Assembly: GCF_003286415.2 (NCBI RefSeq) | Contig: NZ_CP043450.1 | Location: 5,208,001 to 5,272,000 of the forward strand | Length of the DNA: 64,000 bases | Direction of reading: 5' to 3' | Source of the DNA: Mucilaginibacter rubeus | GTDB taxonomy: Bacteria; Bacteroidota; Bacteroidia; Sphingobacteriales; Sphingobacteriaceae | Shown: positions 37,424 to 45,561 of the stretch, piece after piece | How positions within the stretch are numbered: the stretch's first letter is position 1 | Layout of the letters: every line of letters begins with the position of its first letter | The notes under the pieces: generated by a model | The model's input: the letters and a program-made list of their open reading frames with translations, nothing else | Databases searched by the model: none | Told to the model about the DNA's origin: nothing | Made by a program: the position numbers and the translations under genes

Positions 37424-38470
37424 ATGCCTGTCTACCAACAACTTAAAAATACAAAATATTATATGGAAGCATCGAAATCGATCATCGGTGATATACAATC
37501 GATAATAAGTACGGCGAGAGAATCGGCAGTTCGCTCTGTAGATTTTGAACGTGTCAGGATGTACTGGTACATTGGCCGACGTATCTTCGAAGAAGAGCAA
37601 GATGGTCAGGAACGCGCCATTTATGGCGAACGCCTGATCCCATACCTTTCCGAAAAACTCATGCCTCAATTCGGGACTGCGTTCTCTGCGAGGAACCTTA
37701 ATCACTTCAGGCAATTTTACAGGAGCTTTCCAATTGTGAACGCACTGCGTACACAATTGACATGGACGCATTACCGCTCCCTTTTAAGTATGGAAACAGC
37801 GGAAAAAAGAGATTTCTACATAGGTGAAACAGTTAAGAACAACTGGACATCAAGGCAAATGGAGCGTCAGATCAATAGCCAGTTGTATGAACGTCTGCTG
37901 TTAAGCACGGATCAAGACAGAGTCCTCTCGGTAGCCCGAAATGAAAAGCAATCCGAAGCCCCACAGGAGATCATCAAAGACCCGATGGTTTTAGAGTTCC
38001 TGGGCCTCAAACAGGAAGCAGCTTACTTTGAAAGGGACATCGAGTCCGCGCTGATCACGCATCTTCAGGAATTTATGCTGGAACTCGGAAATGGATATTC
38101 TTTTGTAGCGCGTCAAAAACGGATACATCTGAACGGTGATGATTTTTTTATCGATCTGGTTTTTTACAACAGGCTGCTTCAATGTTTCGTGATCGTTGAA
38201 CTGAAGACACATAAAATTACTCATCAGGATATAGGGCAGCTACAGATGTATGTAAATTATTTTGACCGGGTTGAAAAGCTGGCACATGAAACGCCTACGG
38301 TCGGTATACTTTTATGCCTGGAAAAAAACGATACTGTCGTCAAATTTTCTTTGCCGGAAAACAGCAACATTTTCGCGACCCGTTATCAATTATATCTGCC
38401 TACTGCGGATCAGTTACTGACAGAAGTTCAAAAGGAATTGAAGAAGCAGCAAAGATTAAATGACCAATAA
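37424..38470 (+). CDS. DUF1016 (YhcG-type) PD-(D/E)XK nuclease family protein
   Basis: About 348 residues; the start could be ATG 37424 or ATG 37463 (MEASKSIIGD). The N-terminal domain (ESAVRSVDFERVRMYWYIGRRIFEEEQDG, LSAKLMPQFG-like region, NLNHFRQFY, QLTWTHYRSLLSM) is the YhcG winged-helix part. The C-terminal domain holds the nuclease motif FIDLVFYNRLLQCFVIVELK (D, then ExK). Members are found on mobile elements and beside restriction systems; a defence role has been suggested for the family. It starts 6 bases after the integrase stop. Confidence 0.88.
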   Translation: MPVYQQLKNTKYYMEASKSIIGDIQSIISTARESAVRSVDFERVRMYWYIGRRIFEEEQDGQERAIYGERLIPYLSEKLMPQFGTAFSARNLNHFRQFYRSFPIVNALRTQLTWTHYRSLLSMETAEKRDFYIGETVKNNWTSRQMERQINSQLYERLLLSTDQDRVLSVARNEKQSEAPQEIIKDPMVLEFLGLKQEAAYFERDIESALITHLQEFMLELGNGYSFVARQKRIHLNGDDFFIDLVFYNRLLQCFVIVELKTHKITHQDIGQLQMYVNYFDRVEKLAHETPTVGILLCLEKNDTVVKFSLPENSNIFATRYQLYLPTADQLLTEVQKELKKQQRLNDQ

Positions 38471-38627
38471 ATGCTATGTAATCCCTCGAATTTGATGTGG
38501 TTGTTTGCGGCATCAAATGTTTAAACCTAAAATATACTTTAAAGAAATCACATCCGACTCGGATAACATCGGATAACAGGAACGGTCACTGCTGCGATTT
38601 TTGCTTCATAATTCTTAATTAAATATT

Positions 38628-38891
38628 ATGGCGGCAATCGAGTTACTTACCAGAGACGACTTGCAGCAATTTCGGCTGCAATTGTTAGAGGATATTAAAT
38701 CCATCATCTCGGCACCAAAAGTACAAGCAAAGCAATGGCTTAAAAGCGCGGAAGTCCGTAAATTGCTCAGTATATCTTCAAGCACATTGCAAACCCTTCG
38801 CATTAACGGAACTATCCGGTTTTCACGTGTCGGCAAGATCATGTATTATAAAAATGACGATATTCTGAAATTATTGGAGGGCGAGAATTGA
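38628..38891 (+). CDS. Helix-turn-helix protein, excisionase-like
   Basis: 87 residues. After a coiled helix (LQQFRLQLLEDIKSII) comes a MerR/Xis-type winged HTH: WLKSAEVRKLLSISSSTLQTLRINGTIRFSRVGKIMYYKNDDILKLL. Small HTH genes of this kind lie next to integrases on Bacteroidota islands and control excision or mobilisation genes. It overlaps the next ORF by four bases. Confidence 0.85.
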   Translation: MAAIELLTRDDLQQFRLQLLEDIKSIISAPKVQAKQWLKSAEVRKLLSISSSTLQTLRINGTIRFSRVGKIMYYKNDDILKLLEGEN

Positions 38892-39175
38892 GTCAAGCAT
38901 TCAGGCAATTGCAGCGCTTTTATGACAGGGCCAACCGGGACAGTCGCCTTCTGCCAAGCCATATCAGTTTATATTTCGGACTGATATGGCTTTGGAGCAT
39001 CAATGAGTTTTCACCAAAATTAAAGATAGCAAGGAAGGAACTCATGGCACTTTCACATATCAACTCAATTGTAACGTATCATAAATGCATAAAAGATTTA
39101 ACTGACTTCGGATACTTCGAATATCGCCCTTCTTTCAATTCTTATAAAGGCTCTGAAATCCGCCTGCTGCTCTAA
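38888..39175 (+). CDS. Small regulator-like protein of mobile elements
   Basis: 95 residues, starting with TTG inside the stop of the HTH gene (ATTGA), hence coupled. The sequence FRQLQRFYDRANRDSRLLPSHISLYFGLIWLW, then KELMALSHINSIVTYHKCIKDLTDFGYFEYRPSF resembles small proteins that regularly follow an excisionase-like HTH gene in Bacteroidota integrative elements. It looks like a winged-helix fold. No function is established. In many relatives mobilisation genes come next, but here the RiPP operon begins in the opposite direction. Confidence 0.75.
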   Translation: MSQAFRQLQRFYDRANRDSRLLPSHISLYFGLIWLWSINEFSPKLKIARKELMALSHINSIVTYHKCIKDLTDFGYFEYRPSFNSYKGSEIRLLL

Positions 39176-39219
39176 CGGTGCAACCAAATTGAAATACAAT
39201 TTTGAGGGATACCGTCTTT

Positions 39220-40509
39220 TTAGCGAGTGTTTGTACTTTTGATAATGTTATATTTAAATCTTTGAAATAAAGACGCTTCCTTGGTAATAATCTCCGCATC
39301 TGCAAGCATACCTTGCTTCAACGTGATCTCATTGCCTTTTTTGTCAATCTTATCAATATCAACAAAGGCGGAATAGAGACTGTCTTTTAACGGAACATCT
39401 CCAATTGACTTAATTTTTCCTTGCAACATGCCATATTCTTCAAACGGATAGCTCCTTAGTTTGATTAATACCTGTTGCCCTATATGGACTTTCCCCATAT
39501 TGTATTGTGGAATATACATTTCCCCTAATGTTTCTTGACCTTGGTTATATATATAAAATAGGGTTTGTCCGGAATTTAGGATTTGATTTTCCTGCAAAAG
39601 TCCATTGAAAATTACCGTGCCGCTTTCAGTTGAGCATATCACATATTTAGCTCGCCAGTCCTCACATTGACTGATCATACTGTTAATCGCCAGTAAAAAT
39701 TTAGTTTTTCCTTCAGAGACCTGATTATTTAATTCCAGAAGCTCTTTTTGTTTAGCCGCTAATTCAGCGTTGCTACTAATTAAAGAGCTCTCTGTTTGCA
39801 TTAACGGCATCTTTTTATTGAGGTATTTGCTCTGCTGCTGCCTGAATTCTGATGTGGCCTCAACCTTTTGGTTCATCAGCTTTTGGTGCATGACGAATTC
39901 CTCTTCAGCAATCTTCAAATCTTGCTGTTGAACCTTTTTCTGATCTTCCAGATGATTTTTTTGAATGGCCAGGTTTCTCAAATCCTGATACAATAAATTT
40001 CTTTTCTTTAAATATAAACCTTCCCCAATTGAGGCCTTATATAACAGTACTGCTTCCTGAAATGATTGATAGGCCCCTTCCAATTCTCCCAAGTTTTCGG
40101 TATTTGAAATGGTATTGAGGCGCTTGTTGTCAACGATCCCATTTAGTAAGCAATTGCGCGATTGTTTCAATTCGCCAAGTAATTTCAAAACTTCGTCATG
40201 GCTTGCTATACTTTCTAAGTATGCCATGACCTGGCCTTCAAAAACCTGATCATGATCTTTGACAAATAGCTTCACGATTTTACCGTTCACTTTTGCAGCA
40301 AGCGGCTTAGCATTGTTTTCCGATGAAACTTTTAAGCTCGTCCTAATGACATCGGGGTAACTGATAACTGTAGAAAGAATAAGCAGTCCAATTATAATAA
40401 GCCAGAAAACAGTAGTACCCCAGCGCACAATCCATGAAGGTACTTTGAAAATGATGTCATTTATGTCTTCGCTGTAGACTGGCCGGTGATTTTTTATGAT
40501 TGATTCCAT
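39220..40509 (-). CDS. HlyD-family periplasmic adaptor of the RiPP exporter
   Basis: 429 residues from the ATG giving MESIIKNHRPVYSED, just after the ABC gene stop and with a GGAG box in front; a longer frame starts 33 bases earlier inside that gene. One membrane helix (about 35-53, WGTTVFWLIIIGLLILSTV), then a barrel-sandwich half (KPLAAKVNGKIVKLFVKDHDQVFEGQVMAYL), a long coiled-coil hairpin (about 110-290), and the second half (VICSTESGTVIFNGLLQENQILNSGQTLFYI). It links the inner-membrane exporter to an outer-membrane channel such as TolC, which is not in the window. Confidence 0.92.
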   Translation of the reverse strand: MESIIKNHRPVYSEDINDIIFKVPSWIVRWGTTVFWLIIIGLLILSTVISYPDVIRTSLKVSSENNAKPLAAKVNGKIVKLFVKDHDQVFEGQVMAYLESIASHDEVLKLLGELKQSRNCLLNGIVDNKRLNTISNTENLGELEGAYQSFQEAVLLYKASIGEGLYLKKRNLLYQDLRNLAIQKNHLEDQKKVQQQDLKIAEEEFVMHQKLMNQKVEATSEFRQQQSKYLNKKMPLMQTESSLISSNAELAAKQKELLELNNQVSEGKTKFLLAINSMISQCEDWRAKYVICSTESGTVIFNGLLQENQILNSGQTLFYIYNQGQETLGEMYIPQYNMGKVHIGQQVLIKLRSYPFEEYGMLQGKIKSIGDVPLKDSLYSAFVDIDKIDKKGNEITLKQGMLADAEIITKEASLFQRFKYNIIKSTNTR

Positions 40510-40510
40510 A

Positions 40511-42694
40511 TCAAACTCCAAGTTCAAGTTGATTTTTGACAAGATTAAAATAATGCCCTTTCATTAAAGTCAGTTCATCATGGGTACCCTGCTCTAAGAC
40601 CTTTCCCTTATCCATAAATATGATGTTGTCGGCGTCTCTGACGGTGCTTAAACGATGAGCAACAATTACAACCGTACGCTTTTCGAAAAATTCCTTTAAG
40701 TTATTGGTGATTATTCGTTCATTATTGGCATCGAGCGCATTTGTCGCTTCATCAAAAAAAAGGTAGTGAGGATCTTTATAGACGGCTCTTGCAATCAGGA
40801 TTCGTTGTCGCTGTCCCTGGCTAATGCCGTTACCCTCCGCACCAATTTTAGTATTTAGCCGCAATGGGAGGCTGTCGATAAAATCGCTGATATTGGCTAT
40901 CTTTAAAGCGTGTTTTAGTTTATCATAGTCGGGATACTGATCACCTACAGCAATATTTCTTTCTATGGTATCGGAAAATATAAAACCATCCTGCATTACA
41001 ACGCCACAGCTGCTGCGCCAACTTTTAAATGCAATCTGGTTAAGTTGCAGGTTTCCGATAAGTATTTCACCTCTTTGTGGTTCATAAAAACGGAGTAACA
41101 ATTTCAATAGCGTTGTTTTGCCGCTTCCGCTCGTCCCCACGATGGCCGTGGTTTTTCCTTCAGGGATGATCAGGTTAATATTTTTCAATACAGGCTCATT
41201 ACCCGCCGACGGATAGCAAAATGTTAAGTCATTAATACAGAGACTTTTATTTTCCGGTAGTTCATTATTTAATGTGCGGTCTATTGGTTCTTCGTCTGAT
41301 AGTTGATGAATTTCGTTTAATCGCTCTAAGCTGATTCGGGCATCCTGAAACCCTTGTATAAAACCCAATAATTGGTCTACCGGGCTATTTAATTGTCCAA
41401 CAATATATTGAATAGCTACCATTGCGCCTAATGATAACGAGCCATTAATAACGGCTTTGGCGGTAAGGAATGTGATCAGTAAGTTTTTGCTTTCATTGAT
41501 CAATGTAGCCCCGCCTTGCTGGTACTGGCTCAATGCAAGACTTTTGACATTAAATTTGAACAATCTCGCCTGGAGGTGCTCCCATTCCCAACGCTTTGCC
41601 TGCTCACAATTATTCAGCTTTATTTCCTGCATTCCGTTAACCAACTGGACAACATTGCTTTGGTTTTTCGAAGCTACTTCAAATGACTTATAATTAAGTA
41701 AACGGCGTCTTCCGAGGAACGCCGTGATCCAGGCAATGTATAATGCACTCGCTAATGCAAAAACGGAAAAAATGGAAATCTTGTAGTAAATGAGCACAAA
41801 AGAGAACAACAATAGGTTTACCAGTGAGAAAAGCGTAGTGAGCGCGGAACCGGTTAGAAAACTTTCAATTTTCTTTTGATCGTTCATGCGTTGCATAATA
41901 TCTCCGGTCATTTTCGTATCGAAGAAACTTATCGGAAGTTTCATCAATTTGATCAAAAAGTCCGTTAGGATGGAAATATTTACGCGCGTACTGATATGCA
42001 GCAATATCCATGACCTGATAAATTCAACTGATACCCGGCCGACAATCAGAAATATCTGGGCGAGCAATATGACTTGTATAAAATTCAGATTACGTGTATT
42101 AACACCGATGTCGACAATTGATTGAGTTAGAAACGGTACAATGAGCTGTAACAAACTAGCCAACGCTAGCCCCAATAATAATTGAAAAATCAACTTTCGA
42201 TAACCGATCAAGTATAAAAAAAGCGAAGACCAACTCACGGCGTGTTGGTCCCTGTCTTCCTGTTCGTAAAATTGTGGCGAAGGACTTAGTAAAAGCGCAA
42301 TTCCTTCAAGTGTATTTGGATCGCTGATCCAATTTTCTTTTACATCGGCGCCGGTAAGTTTAATTAAGCCCACTCCCGGATCTGCAATCCAATATGTTTC
42401 TCTCTGAATTCTATAAAGAATTACAAAATGGTTTTGCCTCCAATGCAAGATCGCTGGTAACTCAATATCATTTAACTGCTCGAAGGTCAATTTTACACCC
42501 AATGTACGGAAGCCAATTTTTTCCGCTGCTTCACTAACTCCTAATAAGGAAACCCCGCTCCGGCTGATCTGGCAAAGGTTCCTCAGTTCCTGTAGTTGGA
42601 TGGTGCGGCCATAGTGCTTAGCGATCATTCTTAAACAGGTTGGCCCGCAGTCCATCTGATCATGCTGCTTGAAAAAGTTGAATTTTTCCGCCAT
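40511..42694 (-). CDS. Peptidase-containing ABC transporter (C39 PCAT)
   Basis: 727 residues. Residues 1-140 are a C39 protease: MDCGPTCLRMIAKHYGR with catalytic Cys16, a His in NHFVILYRI and Asp in WIADPG. It cleaves leaders after Gly-Gly. A six-helix exporter domain follows (about 165-450), and then the ATPase: GTSGSGKTTLLKLL (about 517), signature ISQGQRQRILIARAVY, FFDEATNALD, and VAHRLST. It would remove the leader of the gwsA peptide (VMGG-LQQ) and export the core. It lies between the SPASM maturase (10 bases upstream) and the HlyD gene. Confidence 0.95.
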   Translation of the reverse strand: MAEKFNFFKQHDQMDCGPTCLRMIAKHYGRTIQLQELRNLCQISRSGVSLLGVSEAAEKIGFRTLGVKLTFEQLNDIELPAILHWRQNHFVILYRIQRETYWIADPGVGLIKLTGADVKENWISDPNTLEGIALLLSPSPQFYEQEDRDQHAVSWSSLFLYLIGYRKLIFQLLLGLALASLLQLIVPFLTQSIVDIGVNTRNLNFIQVILLAQIFLIVGRVSVEFIRSWILLHISTRVNISILTDFLIKLMKLPISFFDTKMTGDIMQRMNDQKKIESFLTGSALTTLFSLVNLLLFSFVLIYYKISIFSVFALASALYIAWITAFLGRRRLLNYKSFEVASKNQSNVVQLVNGMQEIKLNNCEQAKRWEWEHLQARLFKFNVKSLALSQYQQGGATLINESKNLLITFLTAKAVINGSLSLGAMVAIQYIVGQLNSPVDQLLGFIQGFQDARISLERLNEIHQLSDEEPIDRTLNNELPENKSLCINDLTFCYPSAGNEPVLKNINLIIPEGKTTAIVGTSGSGKTTLLKLLLRFYEPQRGEILIGNLQLNQIAFKSWRSSCGVVMQDGFIFSDTIERNIAVGDQYPDYDKLKHALKIANISDFIDSLPLRLNTKIGAEGNGISQGQRQRILIARAVYKDPHYLFFDEATNALDANNERIITNNLKEFFEKRTVVIVAHRLSTVRDADNIIFMDKGKVLEQGTHDELTLMKGHYFNLVKNQLELGV

Positions 42695-42704
42695 AAAAAT
42701 TGAT

Positions 42705-43739
42705 TTAGGTCCATTCGCAGGTTATGGGGTTATACCTGCATTTTAAAGGTTTATCAGTTGCATCCGAAACAAATGCTCTGCAATCAGTGCACATATATCT
42801 GAATTCGCACATTCGGCATATGCTAATTTTATCTTTGCTAATTGTCCAACATTCTTTAAATACGTCTGACTTAACTATGTCCTTCAAACTGCTAGAATTT
42901 ATCTGGCCGTAACTTTTGGTCAACGACGGGCAGTTTTTGATATTTCCGAACTGATCAACAGCTACCTTTCTGTTAAGGCAGGAATTAAATTGTAAGCTTT
43001 CAGTGAACATAGGTATGTTGACCGAAAAGTAAGCAGGTGATATGATACCGCAATGCGATTGATCAGTGACAGCCTCCGATGTAAAATGAACATGTTGACT
43101 AAATGGCCGGTAATCTTCTTTTTTAAAGAAGTCCAGCTCCTGGTGGAAATCAAAAACGGTAATACTGTGTATCTTCTGATAGTGCTGGTAAAGGTTTATA
43201 TAATAGCCAGGCGGCCGTGCAGTATCATAAGGAATCACTACCTCACATAACATATCGAGGTCATTTAAAAACTCGAAGAGCCTGAGCGCCATGTTATGAT
43301 TGTATCCTGGGAAAAAACGGACTTGTAAATGAGTACATCCGAGATCATTTAGATCCTTTAGAAAGCGGGAATAATCCTTCTGGTCAAACAGTGGCTGCCT
43401 GATATCAATAATGGCGTTTGTTATCGTGGCTGGCGCATCCCATTCCAGGTTTAAATCTGGAAAACATGCTAATTCATCCGGTCTGTTTGTCAATAACACA
43501 TATTCTTTTTCAAGTAAAAAATCAAAATATTCGTCTAAAACATGATGAAATTCTTTCGGCGTATCGCCAAATACCGTAGTTAATTCTCGCTTGTTATATT
43601 TACTTAATATATCATACAAATCGTTTGGTATAAAATCAAATGTTTCTCTGTACAGGTCATAAATGATCGACCTGCTGTATCCTTTTACGGGAATGCAATT
43701 AGCTACCATAACCATATGGTCATTCAGGTCATACTTCAT
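42705..43739 (-). CDS. gwsS: Grasp-with-spasm system SPASM-domain peptide maturase
   Basis: 344 residues. There is no CX3CX2C radical-SAM motif, while the C-terminal third keeps a SPASM-like cysteine set: Cys254, Cys270 (GNIKNC, the GX4C word), Cys297, then CX2CX5CX2C (Cys308, 311, 317, 320), Cys334 and Cys341. This combination marks the SPASM partner of grasp-with-spasm RiPP systems. SPASM domains usually bind two auxiliary 4Fe-4S clusters; its role without a radical-SAM core is unknown, perhaps peptide recognition. It sits between the ATP-grasp and exporter genes, all in one direction. Confidence 0.88.
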   Translation of the reverse strand: MKYDLNDHMVMVANCIPVKGYSRSIIYDLYRETFDFIPNDLYDILSKYNKRELTTVFGDTPKEFHHVLDEYFDFLLEKEYVLLTNRPDELACFPDLNLEWDAPATITNAIIDIRQPLFDQKDYSRFLKDLNDLGCTHLQVRFFPGYNHNMALRLFEFLNDLDMLCEVVIPYDTARPPGYYINLYQHYQKIHSITVFDFHQELDFFKKEDYRPFSQHVHFTSEAVTDQSHCGIISPAYFSVNIPMFTESLQFNSCLNRKVAVDQFGNIKNCPSLTKSYGQINSSSLKDIVKSDVFKECWTISKDKISICRMCEFRYMCTDCRAFVSDATDKPLKCRYNPITCEWT

Positions 43740-43887
43740 GTGTCCGGTGTTTTAAGATTTTAGAAATGGGTTTATAAAATCGTCCGGCGAGCAGCTCTCC
43801 TCTGTAATTCAAAAGAGGTATTTTCTTTACCAACACCGGCTTGTCAATGACCTTTACGTCAATGACCTTAGTTGAGAGTAACATCAT
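43729..43887 (-). CDS. Small ORF between the ATP-grasp and SPASM genes
   Basis: 52 residues from the ATG pair with an AGGA box five bases before it (MMLLSTKVIDVKVIDKP). It overlaps the ATP-grasp gene end by 20 bases and the SPASM gene start by 11. It is basic and has a short repeat (VIDVKVIDKPV). I recognise no family. There is no Gly-Gly leader site, so it is not an obvious second precursor. The tight overlaps at both ends argue for translation; a chance frame is still possible. Confidence 0.5.
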   Translation of the reverse strand: MMLLSTKVIDVKVIDKPVLVKKIPLLNYRGELLAGRFYKPISKILKHRTHEV

Positions 43888-44833
43888 ATCCTGCTTCATG
43901 GGTAATAAGATGGTTAGCAAGTATTTTTTCTAAATGATAGTTGCAAGGTTTGGATACCATTCCGAATTGGCCAATAGGATTGATCTCCAGAAAAATATAG
44001 TTATGATTTTGATCTAAAATCAGATCTGCTGATCCCGAGTTTAGGTTCAATTTAGCGAATACTGTTTTTAAACGATTCTCAACTTCATCTGGCAGTTGAT
44101 AAGGTATACCCCGGTTAGGCAGCTCACTATCATATTTTCTATAGTCGGTTTCTGTTCTTTTATTGCCCTGAGATAAAATTGCCATCGAATAAAAGCGGTC
44201 ATTAAAATAAAATGCTCTTATTTCGTAACGTTTCGAAATCTTTGTTTGCAGCAAGCTCGGAAAGAAGGAATCATCGAACTCATTTACATCCCGGTCATTT
44301 ACCTGCTCTGTGTAGGCCATTTTAACAGTTCCCGGATTTCGAATCAGGAATTGTGATCCCATAATCTTTGTGATTACTTCTGTCTCATTTTTTAAGAAGT
44401 TCAAAGCGTATTGCTTATCTCCCGTAATCAATGTTCGCGGAATATCCAGCCCGGCATCCTGTGCCAGTTCCAGGACATAAAGTTTATTCACAAAGGCGTA
44501 TAAAAAGTTATTAATGCAATATTTCTGAGTATCCAGATACTTAAAAAGGTAATTGTTAAGTACCTTGGATTCCGCATCTACTATTTCCTTGTAGTCCTCT
44601 GCCACCGGTTTTCGGAAATTAAAACTCCCCCGTCTATACCAAAGTACTTTAACCTTTTTAAGATCAATTTCATTTCCCTGTACATCAAGGACGATTTCTT
44701 TATTCAGGTCGAGATGTTTAACGTTGACCAGATCTTCTCCGTTTACCCTAAAATGTGGAACATGATTTTTTTTCAGCCATTGCATCACTTCATATGTTGA
44801 CTGATCGTTTTTTTCGGAAACAATAAGTATCAT
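43868..44833 (-). CDS. gwsG: Grasp-with-spasm system ATP-grasp peptide maturase
   Basis: 321 residues. The MILIVSEKNDQSTYEVMQWL start, VLWYRRGSFNF, the ATP-grasp core (TKIMGSQFLIRNPGTVKMAYTE, then QTKISKRYEIRAFYFNDRFYSMAIL) and the metal-binding end (GSADLILDQNHNYIFLEINPIGQFGMVS) fit the ATP-grasp family related to microviridin ligases MvdC/MvdD. Such enzymes activate Asp/Glu side chains as acyl phosphates and join them to Ser/Thr (ester) or Lys (amide). It comes 64 bases after the precursor gene, with a hairpin between. Confidence 0.92.
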   Translation of the reverse strand: MILIVSEKNDQSTYEVMQWLKKNHVPHFRVNGEDLVNVKHLDLNKEIVLDVQGNEIDLKKVKVLWYRRGSFNFRKPVAEDYKEIVDAESKVLNNYLFKYLDTQKYCINNFLYAFVNKLYVLELAQDAGLDIPRTLITGDKQYALNFLKNETEVITKIMGSQFLIRNPGTVKMAYTEQVNDRDVNEFDDSFFPSLLQTKISKRYEIRAFYFNDRFYSMAILSQGNKRTETDYRKYDSELPNRGIPYQLPDEVENRLKTVFAKLNLNSGSADLILDQNHNYIFLEINPIGQFGMVSKPCNYHLEKILANHLITHEAGYDVTLN

Positions 44834-44866
44834 AGAAAAAGAGCTTTTTATTTAAGAAGAAAAAAG

Positions 44867-44897
44867 AAAGAAGGTACTGCAAAGCAGTACCTTCTTT
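44867..44897 (-). terminator. Hairpin between precursor and maturase genes (attenuator-like)
   Basis: A 14-bp perfect stem (AAAGAAGGTACTGC and its complement) around a 3-base loop. On the minus strand it begins directly after the precursor stop and is followed by TTTCTTTTTTC. It resembles an intrinsic terminator and, being inside the operon, probably stops only part of the transcripts, giving more precursor than enzyme mRNA. Confidence 0.75.
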
Positions 44898-45077
44898 TTA
44901 AGTGTAGATAGGGCCGGGAGGCGCGTCTTCCGACACGGAGTTGTCCCAATGTGAAGGTACTTCATCGTAACCATAAGTCCAGATAGACTGGTTTGTTGGT
45001 TGCTGAAGGCCTCCCATAACATTTTTTAATTCTCCTTTTTCTAAAGTCTTAAACTTTTTAGAGTTTAATGCTTCCAT
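44898..45077 (-). CDS. gwsA: Grasp-with-spasm RiPP precursor peptide
   Basis: 59 residues, read directly from the minus strand; the length is just below common ORF cut-offs. The leader MEALNSKKFKTLEKGELKNVMGG has the helical, charged pattern and the Gly-Gly end that C39 transporters cut. The 36-residue core (from LQQPTNQ to GPIYT) has five acidic residues (Asp38, Glu39, Asp45, Glu50, Asp51) and seven Ser/Thr but no lysine or cysteine. It holds an imperfect duplication, SIWTYGYDEVP and SHWDNSVSEDAP. It lies 53 bases after a small secreted-protein gene and just before the ATP-grasp gene. Confidence 0.88.
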   Translation of the reverse strand: MEALNSKKFKTLEKGELKNVMGGLQQPTNQSIWTYGYDEVPSHWDNSVSEDAPPGPIYT

Positions 45078-45130
45078 GAATAAATATAAATTAAAATTAT
45101 GCCTACTCTTACAGGTTTTCGGCTTCCCCT

Positions 45131-45550
45131 TTACAAGTTCTTATCTATTAGTTGAAATCCTGATTTAATGTCCTTGGTTTTGATTAAGTATTTGGTTTCA
45201 GATTTGTCCCGGTAGTTGATGACTAACTTTATTTCATTTGGCTCAATGAAGGTGGCGGTAAACGGGTATTTATCAGCAATAGTGATGGAGCCGTCTACAT
45301 AATCAATTTTATCATTATGAATTTTAAAAAAACCGATATAATTATTTAATTTACGGATTACATTAACTTTTCCGCCCGGAAAGAAAATCATTCTAAATGT
45401 CCCGGCGGAATCGGTTTCATTTTTCTTTTCCCTCCATTCCCCATATATTGAATTAACTTTATTCATTACACCATCCTTGTTGTTATAATTGTTGCCGTAT
45501 AAAGACATGCCGGAAATTCCCCAAAAGCAAAACATCAATATCGTTTTCAT
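45131..45550 (-). CDS. Hypothetical secreted protein in RiPP operon
   Basis: 139 residues. It has an N-terminal signal-like segment (MKTILMFCFWGISGMSLYG). The rest looks like a small beta-rich, lipocalin-like fold: IYGEWREKKNETDSAGTFRMIFFPGGKVNVIRK, KIDYVDGSITIADKYPFTATFIEPNEIKLVINYRD. Proteins with this GEW...F...GK... pattern are common and functionally vague. It lies between the DUF6624 gene and the precursor gene, 11 and 53 bases away, so it is probably part of the operon. A role in immunity or peptide binding is only a guess. Confidence 0.75.
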   Translation of the reverse strand: MKTILMFCFWGISGMSLYGNNYNNKDGVMNKVNSIYGEWREKKNETDSAGTFRMIFFPGGKVNVIRKLNNYIGFFKIHNDKIDYVDGSITIADKYPFTATFIEPNEIKLVINYRDKSETKYLIKTKDIKSGFQLIDKNL

Positions 45551-45561
45551 AATAAATTAAT

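Noticed and set aside
42962..43250. Small frames on both strands within the SPASM gene
   Set aside because: They are shadows of the 344-residue maturase frame, whose cysteine pattern is convincing.
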